Source: Aedes albopictus (lineage: Eukaryota; Arthropoda; Insecta; Diptera; Culicidae). Taken from it: a DNA stretch of 64,000 nt. The notes beneath the pieces are model-generated. The model saw nothing but the letters and a program-made list of their open reading frames with translations, ran no database searches and was not told where the DNA came from. A program made the position numbers and the translations under genes. Location of the stretch: NCBI RefSeq assembly GCF_035046485.1, contig NC_085136.1, positions 219,856,853-219,920,852 of the forward strand, in the 5' to 3' direction. Shown here one piece after another: positions 55,801 through 64,000 of the stretch (positions within the stretch are counted from its first letter, which is position 1; the number at the start of each line of letters is the position of its first letter).

Positions 55801-58800
55801 GGGGTTTGAAACGGGGCTTTTGTGGCGTTATGACCACTTCAAATTTCCGGATAGCTTTGCCATGGCCAAACGGAGATTGGAATGTTTCGAACGGCGAATG
55901 AATGCAGATCCGGAACTCCAGGACAGCGTACATCGGCAAATCAGCGAATATCAGGAGAGCGGGTACATACATCTAGCTACACCAGAAGAACTGAAATCAG
56001 CCAATCCAGCAAGAGTGTGGTACCTGCCGCTAGGGGCAGTGCGCAACCCCAGGAAGCCAGGCAAGATACGTCTCGTCTGGGACGCTGTGGCGACTGTCAA
56101 AGGAATCTCCTTCAATAGTATGCTCTTAAAGGGCCCTGATCTCCTAACGCCGTTGCTGCAAGTGCTATTCGGCTTCCGTGAACGCAAAGTTGCGATCTGT
56201 GGTGATTTGAAACAAATGTTTCACCAGTTTCGAATTTTGCCCGAGGATACACAGTCGCAGAGATTCTTGTATCGCAAGGATTCCACGCAACCCATCCAAG
56301 TCTTCCTCATGGATGTAGGAACATTCGGGTCCACCTGTTCACCATGTCAGGCCCAGCATATCAAGAACATGAACGCCGAGGAGCACAGGACGACTTTCCC
56401 TAGAGCAGCATCAGCGATCGTGTTCAAACACTACGTCGATGACTATCTGGACAGTTTCGACAGTGAGGAAGAAGCCATCGAAGTCGCGCTGGAGGTGAAA
56501 CAAGTTCACGCTAATGGAGGTTTCACTATCAGGAACTGGCTCTCTAATTCGGCTGCCGTTCTTCGACGGGTCGGGGACCCTGGTTTGCAGGATTCGAAGC
56601 AGATTGAGGCCACCAAAGAGAAGATTGTTGAGCGAGTTCTTGGGATGTCCTGGGTACCAAGCGATGGCCAGTTTATGTTCGTGGTGGACGCAAGTGTAGG
56701 TAACGTGATGCCAACAAAACGGAACCTGCTACGATGCGTCATGAGCATCTTCGATCCTCTGGGACTGATGTCCCACTTCCTGATTCATGGACGGGTCATT
56801 ATCCAGAATGTTTGGAGGACGCAGACAGGCTGGGACGAGGTAGTTTCTGTAGAAATTCAAACACAATGGCAGCGCTGGGTAGCGGAGTTTGCAGAACTGT
56901 CGAAAATTCGTATTCACCGCTCATATTTTCCTGGATTTTCTACGATGGACATCGGTGAGCTTCAACTCCATATTTTTACCGATGCAAGCGAGGACGCGTA
57001 CGCTGCCGTAGCATATCTTCGGGCGGAGATTAATAACCAAGTCTACTGTGCACTCGTGATGGCTAAGGCTAAGGTGGCGCCACTAAAGGCTCTATCTATC
57101 CCGCGATTGGAACTCCAAGGTGCTCTACTGGGCGCTAGGATGCTGCGGACTATTATCGAAACCCACTCGTTACCCATTGCTCGACGAGTGTTGTGGACGG
57201 ATTCGGAGACGGTGCTCGCCTGGATACGGTCTGACCATAGACGCTACCGTCAGTTTGTAGCCTGCAGAGTGGGTGAAATAGTGTCAAAAACGAATCCAGA
57301 AGACTGGCGATGGATACCCTCGAAGCAAAACGTGGCCGATGAAGCGACTAAATGGGGAAAGGGTCCCTGCCTCAGCTCTGAGTCCCGATGGATTCAAGGA
57401 CCGGATTTCCTGCGATATTCTGAAGCAGAATGGCCGAAGAAGATGGAGGTGGAGTCTGCGGAAACTACAGAAGAACTTCGCGCTTGTTTGGTTCATCGGG
57501 AAATTGTGATCGACCAGGTGATAGACTTCAGTCGATATTCCAAGTGGGAACGCTTGGTAAGGGCCTTGGCGTACGTGATCCGTTTCATCGATAATGGAAA
57601 AAATCCTAGACTGGATCAACCGAAGAAAACTGGCCGCCTGTTGCAGGACGAAATTCAGCGTTCTGAAGTAGCTCTTTGGCGTATGGTGCAAGCCTCAGCC
57701 TATCCTGAGGAAGTGGCCGTGCTGCTCAGCAAGGACCAGACGAAGACGATTGAGAAGTCAAGCGAGATCTACAAGCTTTCGCCGTTTGCGGATGAGCAGA
57801 GCGTTCTACGTGTGGGCAGCCGTATTGGAGCAGCTCCGGACCTAGCTTACGACTATAAATTTCCCATCATCCTCCCACGTAACCACCGGCTCACTGTACT
57901 TTTGGTAGATTGGTATCACCGCAAGTTTCTACATGCCAACAACGAAACGGTGGTAAACGAGATCCGGCAACGCTTCCAGATACCTAATCTCCGCACAGTG
58001 GTACGTAGAACCACCAAGGACTGCCAGAGTTGTAAGGTCAAAAAAGCATCTCCCGTTACACCTAAAATGGCTCCGTTACCCCTAGCACGTCTGGAACAGT
58101 GCGGCCGACCGTTCACGTACGTCGGTCTCGATTATTTTGGGCCAGTAACGGTGAAACGTGGTCGTTCGATGGTGAAGAGATGGATCGCCTTGTTTACCTG
58201 CCTCTCGGTGAGGGCCATCCACCTTGAAGTTGTGCATTCGCTCTCAACCGAGTCCTGCAAATTGGCTATTCGACGCTTCGTTGCAGTGCGAGGAACACCC
58301 AGCGAAATTTACACCGATAACGGGACGAATTTCCGGGGTGCTAGCCGGGAACTGACCCAGGAGATCCAGACGATCAACAATGGATTAGCCGACACCTTTA
58401 CCGACGGCAATACTAAGTGGCTTTTCAACCCACCTTCGGGTCCGCACTTCGGGGGTGTATGGGAGCGACTTGTACGCTCCGTCAAGGTCGCTCTCGCATC
58501 GTTAACCAGCTTCAACAACCCCGATGACGAGACTCTGCTAACGGTCATCGCTGAGGCGGCATCTATCATCAATTCCCGGCCGCTGACCTTCCTCCCTCTC
58601 GAATCTGCGGAACAAGAGGCACTAACGCCGAATCATTTCATTCACCTCAGTTCCGACGGCGTTGTGCGAGCCAAAAAGCCATTATCGGAGTCAGAGGAAA
58701 TGTGTCGCACTAATTGGGATTTGGCACGGCAGATGGTCGATCGGTTCTGGAAGAGATGGACGCTTGAGTACTTGCCTAGTATCTCACGGCGGACAAAGTG

Positions 58801-59146
58801 GTTCGAGGAAGTCAAGGCACCGGAAGTAGGAGATTTGGTAGTATTGGTAGAGAAAAATGTGCGTAATGGATGGACTAGAGGCCGCGTAATATCAGTGATA
58901 GCAGGACGTGATGGCCGGATACGACAAGCTGTCATACAGACAGCCAACGGAGTTCTTCGCCGCCCAATGAGTAAGATTGCAGTGCTGGACGTAAAACAAA
59001 GCAGTAAAGCTGCACCGGATATGAACATGCAGCGTTACGGGTCGGGGAGTGTTGCGGACACTGGAAGCACTGGCTCGAATGCCCCTTGTTCATCATCAGC
59101 TACTGCAGGCTCTACGAGCCTGACAGCGATTGTCAAACAACACTGA
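52838..59146 (+). CDS. BEL/Pao retrotransposon Gag-Pol polyprotein (2102 aa, intact)
   Basis: A single uninterrupted frame from ATG 52838. Domains: PHD-type zinc finger (C9, C12, C24, C27, H32, C35, C50, C53); coiled coil (about 122-170); Pro/Ser/Gln-rich region (about 215-430); Gag-like DUF1759 (about 436-608, LPPFRGDPEDWPLFYSAY); Cys/His knuckles (about 655-715); aspartic protease FLDDGSS (about 782-788); RT with GDLKQMFHQF and YVDD (1199-1202); RNase H with D1382, E1425, D1455; integrase with H1694, H1699, C1729, C1732 and D1765, D1827, E1876; then a DUF5641-type C-terminus. All catalytic residues are present. The frame passes through the polypurine tract into the 3' LTR, so the last ~32 residues are LTR-encoded. 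Makes capsid and enzymes for reverse transcription in cytoplasmic particles and nuclear integration. No env-like gene. With near-identical LTRs it is a very recent, potentially active copy. Confidence 0.95.
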   Translation: MPETDRNDCKVCRQSNSLDNMVQCSACEEWIHYGCAGVDGSVRMVRQWKCETCKSSIANHPPTPGILPTTTTVIPSTSILSIVTTGLTNVVSSSPKSPGAAAVMVGDNVISPIGSSSSQFSEKTKATLRQLQEQQVILEQEMEAQHKLELARKKQHLESAISKVRDQILQSGDVDIPTMTTIVEDSGVGRVEEWMKRVENQLTNLSLIQPAVSEICASAAAPSNSTSTPISRAVVNSSANSYHAPATVRAQPHMAQTASIPIPAVPSVSSTIPPAVMLCSSVPSVSFSAPGLERYVNQGAVPRSRVMTSLSLSAMNIPPAPIPACSTIPMMTQPQQYHGATMSAVPTSATMPPLSSVYQPPSQMFGIPPIQSQPYVPVQQPLPGQPSIPGQQPLSGQPYLYDQQSLAGQPGAFAYPYAPVGPTHQQLLARQVMPKDLPPFRGDPEDWPLFYSAYINSTTACGYTDVENLARLQRALQGKAYDAVKSRLLLPACVPQVLSTLYMLFGRPELIIHNLLNKVREVPAPKPDRLETLISFGMAVQNLCDHLEAAGQVAHLCNPVLLQELVEKVPGQLRLDWALYKRHFPAVDLRTFSAYLSTLVVAASDVTVISDTKPPRSTRSEGRTERTKERNFLNAHSSEEIAKKTHSSKQESSSSVLCLACQDPQHKVKDCAIFKKMDPERRWKVVQDNHLCRTCLGKHGRRPCKMHSSCGTEGCSLRHHPLLHAVLYKQNKVVNEEAKDTEMTKQPSERVNAHHSTMQSALFKYLPVRLYWKGRSVQTFAFLDDGSSMTLVENWVAEQLGIDDGEDLPLCLSWTNNVTRHEPKSQRILIEISEATHSSKYALNDTRTVMNLSLPKQSLNYEELAKQYAHLQGLPIRSYHSVSAGILIGSNNASLITALKIREGQLGDPIASKTRLGWTISGIAADASPSANASFHICECKKDRELHDLVKDFFSVESVGVADVQRPESEEDKRARSILERTTRRVTKGFETGLLWRYDHFKFPDSFAMAKRRLECFERRMNADPELQDSVHRQISEYQESGYIHLATPEELKSANPARVWYLPLGAVRNPRKPGKIRLVWDAVATVKGISFNSMLLKGPDLLTPLLQVLFGFRERKVAICGDLKQMFHQFRILPEDTQSQRFLYRKDSTQPIQVFLMDVGTFGSTCSPCQAQHIKNMNAEEHRTTFPRAASAIVFKHYVDDYLDSFDSEEEAIEVALEVKQVHANGGFTIRNWLSNSAAVLRRVGDPGLQDSKQIEATKEKIVERVLGMSWVPSDGQFMFVVDASVGNVMPTKRNLLRCVMSIFDPLGLMSHFLIHGRVIIQNVWRTQTGWDEVVSVEIQTQWQRWVAEFAELSKIRIHRSYFPGFSTMDIGELQLHIFTDASEDAYAAVAYLRAEINNQVYCALVMAKAKVAPLKALSIPRLELQGALLGARMLRTIIETHSLPIARRVLWTDSETVLAWIRSDHRRYRQFVACRVGEIVSKTNPEDWRWIPSKQNVADEATKWGKGPCLSSESRWIQGPDFLRYSEAEWPKKMEVESAETTEELRACLVHREIVIDQVIDFSRYSKWERLVRALAYVIRFIDNGKNPRLDQPKKTGRLLQDEIQRSEVALWRMVQASAYPEEVAVLLSKDQTKTIEKSSEIYKLSPFADEQSVLRVGSRIGAAPDLAYDYKFPIILPRNHRLTVLLVDWYHRKFLHANNETVVNEIRQRFQIPNLRTVVRRTTKDCQSCKVKKASPVTPKMAPLPLARLEQCGRPFTYVGLDYFGPVTVKRGRSMVKRWIALFTCLSVRAIHLEVVHSLSTESCKLAIRRFVAVRGTPSEIYTDNGTNFRGASRELTQEIQTINNGLADTFTDGNTKWLFNPPSGPHFGGVWERLVRSVKVALASLTSFNNPDDETLLTVIAEAASIINSRPLTFLPLESAEQEALTPNHFIHLSSDGVVRAKKPLSESEEMCRTNWDLARQMVDRFWKRWTLEYLPSISRRTKWFEEVKAPEVGDLVVLVEKNVRNGWTRGRVISVIAGRDGRIRQAVIQTANGVLRRPMSKIAVLDVKQSSKAAPDMNMQRYGSGSVADTGSTGSNAPCSSSATAGSTSLTAIVKQH
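59037..59049 (+). promoter_or_regulatory. Polypurine-tract-like sequence before the 3' LTR
   Basis: ACGGGTCGGGGAG immediately precedes the TG of the 3' LTR, the position of a plus-strand priming site, though it contains two pyrimidines. It is also coding (C-terminal Gag-Pol). Confidence 0.45.
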
Positions 59147-59337
59147 ATAGAGCTCAGCTGTCAGCACAATTTATGAACTAAAGTGAACTACACGTTTTTT
59201 CCCGAGTTTTTTCCTTAAATTAAATAAATATTGTAAAACTTTGTTGGATTGTTCGAATTACAGTTGGATACCTTAACCTTGAAAAAGGCAAAACTGGCTT
59301 TTTTATAAGGCGGATCCGAAACAACATCGAACCAACA
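59050..59337 (+). repeat. BEL/Pao 3' LTR (288 bp)
   Basis: Same length as the 5' LTR with one substitution and no indels. The Gag-Pol stop codon (TGA, 59144-59146) lies inside it. AATAAA at about 59223 could terminate the genomic transcript. Confidence 0.92.
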
Positions 59338-60562
59338 ACTATATTTTGTTTATTAATGTTGAGCTTGGACGCATCCAGGAGCGGCTGTACAATGTCCAAG
59401 AAACCCTATCACTCCATAGCGCGAAACGGCATACCGTGTGTTGTGAACATTTTCACCAAACCGCCCATGAATCACTATTTTGAAACACGTACTAGCCACA
59501 TATTTTCATTTCACGGGAAACGACATTGTCACGTGTCTCAATTGTTCCAATTTATTCAGCAACTTCAAATATATCCCCATCTATTTCTTCATCAGCACTA
59601 ATACCACTAGGCCTACCTTTGTCTCTAACCGCAATAGGAAGGACATCGTCTTGATTGATATTATCGTTAAGCCTATCCTTGGTATATCCCTCTCCTGAAG
59701 CTTTCTACTCCGCCCTGTACGATCGATACCGATGAGATCAATATCGTCCGCAAAGCCGAAGATCACGTGCCACTTTCTTACAATCCCATACCATACTTAG
59801 AATCATCATAACTCATATTTGCAACGGTTTTCCGGCTCAAAGATTCAATTCAAATCCATCTTCTGTGGGGCTTTGGAAAGTACATTCATTTTCCATAGAG
59901 ATCGAAACCTATGTAATATGGCATAACAGGTTCCACTCTTTTTCGCGGATGTGAGCCATGCGGCAAGACAGGTGGGCACTTACTCTTCACAACGCCAGCA
60001 GTTGCAATTTTGCTGTTTGCGATGATAGTATGACACTACGGTTTTCGGTTACGGTGCATTACGCTGGGATTTTTTCGTTTCATACAAAGTGATCATGTGT
60101 GCAATTGCAAGCTTATTTGCGTCAGGTGAACCCGCACTGTGTTTAGACTTTTTGCCTGCCACGGTGAAGAGTGAAAAAATCATTAGGACGAGTCATGAAA
60201 ATACATCACAACATGCATCTCTACTGTCACACCTAGGGCAGCTAATTTGAGCTGATTTGCATATATTATGCAGTATGCTGCTCGGAGAAGTGATGGCAGT
60301 GGCATGGCTTTGCGACGATGAATGTCACTCTCTCCCTTCTCGTGGGGACAGACAAATATCCAGTCGGGCATAGCGCGCGGTGCCAACGTTAGCACGGGTC
60401 TTTGCCATTGGCGTAACTAGAGGGGGGCCAGGGGGGCCAGGCCCCCCCCAGAATCCGCTAGCCCCCCCCCAGAAATTTTTCATGACTTTATATATGGAAA
60501 TTAGAAAAAATCTGAAAACCACTGTCGTGGTGACAAACATAGATCTATATTCTCAATTTTGT
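59338..60562. other. Unassigned intergenic sequence; G-run/C-run motif at 60420-60470
   Basis: No gene recognised. At about 60410-60470 GGCGTAACTAGAGGGGGGCC is followed by further G runs and then C runs, a foldable GC block resembling ends of decayed DNA transposons. Short open frames show no domains. Confidence 0.35.
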
Positions 60563-60867
60563 TGAAAATCGGAGTTTTCGGCTAGCGAAGTTGGATTTTT
60601 CTCCAAATCCGTGCGTCGGACCTAACTTCGGAAGTGGTGCGCTGTATAGCAAGCATCTATACAGCGCACCACTTCCGAAGTTAAGTGCCCCACACAATGC
60701 TTACGTTTGCGTGTGCGTGACAGTAGTTTGACACATTTCCCATGGGAAAACTGTCAAAAAAAAAACGCAAACCTCGACGGAACGGACGCTATGTGCTCCA
60801 GGCAGGTCTGACGCACGGATTTGGAGAAAAATCCAACTTCGCTAGTCGAAAATTCCGGGTTTCAAAT
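60563..60867. mobile_element. Fold-back MITE with a second palindrome inside
   Basis: Outer arms of ~60 bp (GCTAGCGAAGTTGGATTTTT then CTCCAAATCCGTGCGTC at 60581-60617, repeated inverted at 60806-60845). Immediately inside the left arm is a perfect hairpin (60623-60683). No target duplication identified. Confidence 0.7.
60623..60683. repeat. Perfect 27-bp inverted repeat with 7-nt loop
   Basis: Left arm 60623-60649 (TAACTTCGGAAGTGGTGC...) and right arm 60657-60683 (...GCACCACTTCCGAAGTTA) pair without mismatch around CAAGCAT. Transcription from either strand would give a pre-miRNA-sized hairpin, although the perfect pairing is more like a MITE- or siRNA-type hairpin. Confidence 0.8.
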
Positions 60868-61489
60868 GCACGTACAGTAATACAAATTTATTTGGCATAA
60901 TATGTGTTTAAATTGACAGTTATTGGAGACAAGCAATACTTTGTACATCTTCTTTTTTAAATCGCTGAGAAATTAAATCTAAATGATAATTTCCAGGAAT
61001 TCCTGGATGGGTATCTTTAAGAATCTTTGAATTTTCTAGCAGCATTACTGCAAAATATGGTTAAGTACTTCTTTATGGAAATCAAGTATCATGTGGGAAA
61101 AAACTCTGGTTGAATTTGCAATGGAATTCCAGCAAAAGTTTGTGAATCCCTAGTGAGAATAGATGTACGTAGCTGAAGCGTAAACGCGAGTGTATTCATT
61201 AAAACCATGCTGGAGGTGATTTCTAGTCGGACACTATTAATTTCTTTTATTTCGTGGGTCAGGGGTATTTTTGCGTCTATCAAACAACGCACAAATTCAA
61301 ATGGTCATTGAGGAAGTTTTAATATATTTTAAAGCTGGTGCTGGTGATGTAATCGTAAGTTTGAAGGTATTCATGATTGGACTTGTAAAAGACTTGGTAT
61401 TCATGAGATAATTGTGAAAGAATTCCTGGATGACTTCTTGGAGATTTTTTTGGCTTCTATGTCCCTCTAAAATTATCTAAAAGAATTTC
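60868..61489. other. Unassigned AT-rich sequence
   Basis: Nothing recognised; it grades into minisatellite after ~61440. Confidence 0.35.
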
Positions 61490-64000
61490 AATTCAAATCG
61501 CTGGAGGAATTCCTCTAGAAATCCTTCAAATTATTCAAAAAATCTACAAGTAATCCTGAAAAAGCCCTGGGGTGAATCCCTGAAACACATTATGAACGGA
61601 ATACTGAAATTTTTTAACTAACCGCTGAATAACCTTCTGGAAAAATTCCATGAGGAATCTCTGGAAAAGTTCCTGGACTAATGCCTGGAGCATTAGGGGA
61701 TTTTTTTATTATCGTACAAATTGGTATGAAGTTTCTGAAGGTTAATGAAATAAGGTAGGGATCATATATATTTGAAAAACGAAATTGAAAAAAATCAGGG
61801 TTACCTAATTTTCCCGAAAACTCCAGTGAAAATCAAACATTTTCCACAGACACCACCTACTATGAAAAATCATAGAACGAAACATCATAGGCACATTTTT
61901 TTTTGTGAAATCATAAGCAAATTTTCTCAGCAATTCCAAGATGCATTTCTGGAGGAAATCCTAGAAAATTTTTTGGACAAATTCCTGGCGGATTCCCTGG
62001 AAACGTTAATGGATTGATTGATTGATTTGTCTTTTTTAAAGAGACTTTCAGCCATTGGCTCCAAAGTTAATGGATACATTTCTGAAGGAGGCATCCCTGG
62101 AGAAGTTCCTGGAGTAATGCCTGGAGCATTAGAGAAATTTCTGATGAAATTCCAAGATAAACTTCTAGAAGAATTCCCAGAGGAATTTCTGGAGGAATTC
62201 CAGGAGGAATTCTTGGAGGAATCTCACGGAAGAATCCTTAGAGGAATCCATGCAGGAATTTCTGGTATATTCTTGGAGGAATTCCTGGTGGAATTTCTAG
62301 AAGAACCCGTGAAATAACTCCTGGACGGATTTCTAGAGGAATCCCTGGAGTTGAAATTCATGGATTTATTCCTAGAGGAAACCTGAAAGAATTTCCGGAG
62401 GAATCCCTTGGAAAAATTCCTATAGAATTTCCTGAAGAATCTCCTGAAAGAATATCGGAAGCAATCTCTAAAGGATTTCCTGCAGAAATTCCTGGAGGAA
62501 TGCTGTAGGAATTTCCGAAGAAATTCCTGGAGGGATTCCTGGATCAATTTCTGAAGAAATTCTTGTAGGAATTTCTGAAGAAATACCTACGGTAAATCTT
62601 GGTGGAATTTCTTGAGGAGCCCCTGGAGACACTGCGGTAGTAATTTCTGAGGAATTCCCAGAGGAATTCCTGAAGGAATTCCTATATGAATTCCTGAAGG
62701 ACTTTCTGAAGGAATTCCTGGAGTATTTCTGAAGAAACCTCATAAGGAATTCCCGCAAAATTTCTTAGAGAAATTTTTACAAAAATTCTTGTAAGAATCC
62801 CTAGAGATATTCTTGGAAAGAACCCTGGAGAAATCTCTGAAACTCTGGAGGAACCTTAGGAGGGATTCCTGGAGGAACTTCCGGACAAGTTTCAGGTGGA
62901 ATTTCAGGAGGAATTTCTGGACAAATCTTTATAGGAAATCTTGGGGAAATTCCATGGAACTATTCATGGATTAATTCCAGGAGGAATCCTTTAATCAATT
63001 CTTTGAGGAATCGTTCAATGAATTCCTGGAAGAATCTCTAGAGGAATTCTGGAAGGAATCTATGGAGAAATTTCTGAATATATTCATAGAGAAATTCCCA
63101 AAGAAATTCCTAGAGAAATTCCTAGAGGAATTCTGAGAGGAATTTCTAATGGAGTTCCAGGAGAAATTTTCAGAGGAATTTCTGGAGGACTTACAGAAGC
63201 AATTTCAGAAGGAATTTCTGGAAGAATTACTGGAGAAATCATCGGAGGAATTTCTGGAGGAATCCATGAAATAATTCCTGGAGGAATGTGTAGAGGAATC
63301 CTCGGAGACTAAATTCCTGAATTAATTCTTGGGGGAAACCCTGGAAGAATTTCTGGAGGAATTCCCGGAACAATTCCTGAAGGAATTGCTGTACGAATTT
63401 CCGAAGAAATTCCTGGAGGAATTCCTGGATCCATTCCTGAATAAATTACCGAAAGTATTCCTGAAGAAATACCTGGGGTAATTTTTGGTGAAATTCGTGG
63501 TACATACTTAAAACAGAATGCCGAGATCGGCTGTGCAAATCTCGGTTAAAGTTCATTTGCTGAATCTCGGCTAAACATTTGACGTTTGAAGTTTAATGCC
63601 AGCGGCACCCATAGGTGCTGCTATGAATAAAAATCATTTATTGCCGATATCTCAGTTAAATTTAGGTTGCCGAGCACTCGACTGTGCGGATCTCGGCAGA
63701 AGAATGAAAATTAGCCGAGCTCAACTAAGTGTGTAGAACTCCTAGAGGAGTCCCTGGAAAAATGCCTGGATGAAATCCTGGAAGAATCCCAGGCGGATTA
63801 ATGCCTGGAGGAATCCCTATAGAAGTCTCTGGAGGAACTTCTGGAGGAATGCCTGGAGTAACCCCTGGATAAATTCCTGGAGACATGCCTGTATCAATTC
63901 CTGGAGGAATCTCTCGAGAAATTCCTTAAGAAATCCCTGGAGGATACCCTGGGGAATTGCCTTGAAAAATCCCTGGAGAAATTCCTGGACTAATGCCTGG
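61490..64000. repeat. Degenerate GGAATTCCTGGA-type minisatellite, to the window end
   Basis: Words such as CTGGAGGAATTCC and TTTCTGAAGAAATTCC recur every ~12-24 bp with heavy variation; densest at 62090-63500 and 63740-64000. The palindromic GGAATTCC core makes both strands look alike and creates Glu/Phe/Leu-rich open frames (62018-62317 and minus-strand 62758-62224), which I treat as artefacts. Continues beyond the window. Confidence 0.85.
63525..63735. mobile_element. Small fold-back element inside the minisatellite
   Basis: ATGCCGAGATCGGCTGTGCA at the left and GACTGTGCGGATCTCGGCAG at the right share inverted GCCGAGATC words. It interrupts the minisatellite, which resumes at ~63740. Ends and target duplication uncertain. 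Confidence 0.45.

Noticed and set aside
61772..62758. Glu/Leu/Phe-rich and Arg/Ser-rich open frames of ~80-107 codons
   Set aside because: Products of the minisatellite's 12-nt rhythm on both strands.

Overview
This window reads as intergenic, transposon-packed chromosomal DNA of a mosquito, most likely Aedes (inference). It is AT-rich and has eukaryotic gene structure: GT-AG introns of 59-133 nt and AATAAA signals. It contains remnants of LOA/I, R1 and RTE LINEs, BEL/Pao and Ty3/gypsy LTR elements, MULE and PIF/Harbinger transposases, many TA-flanked MITEs, and degenerate GGAATTCCTGGA-type minisatellite. Only one convincing host gene is present: a minus-strand, three-exon acyl-CoA synthetase of the 4-coumarate-CoA ligase/firefly-luciferase family ending in a peroxisomal SKL signal (19746-21569).

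Layout. 1-4080: decayed MULE transposase, probable histone H4- and H3-like remnants with histone-type 3' stem-loops, and a 717-bp retroposon with a 23-bp target duplication. 4087-7418: a TA-target transposon inserted into a second copy of itself, with a 5'-truncated LOA/I LINE inside the inner copy. 7420-9700: broken Ty3/gypsy pol with an intron-like 61-nt interruption. 9700-13540: hAT-type and fold-back MITEs and a second MULE remnant. 13780-17765: R1-like LINE (minus) abutting a LOA/I LINE (plus), which is cut off by minisatellite. 18320-19433: nested MITEs. 19695-21741: the acyl-CoA synthetase gene. 22374-24011: a MITE and a second retroposon copy. 24340-30742: one RTE LINE apparently split by a 5.5-kb element whose inverted ends are made of ATTACCCCGAACGCC-like repeats. 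30743-33960: I-like LINE (minus). 33983-37930: MITEs and a Harbinger transposase interrupted by a TA-flanked element.

38955-51845: about 12 kb of a tandem satellite with a ~136-bp unit and higher-order organisation, interrupted once by a 781-bp TA-target transposon. Each unit carries about three matches to the YY1/PHO consensus CGCCATNTT. 52506-59337: a nearly pristine BEL/Pao retrotransposon with one 2102-codon open frame and LTRs differing at one base. 59338-64000: fold-back MITEs, including a perfect 27-bp hairpin, then minisatellite to the window edge.

The features do not form a pathway. Their order is a stratigraphy of insertions. The observations most worth checking are the satellite with dense PHO/YY1-type motifs, the 5.5-kb inverted-repeat element, the retroposon pair sharing a 3' module but not 5' halves, and the intact BEL element with an N-terminal PHD finger.
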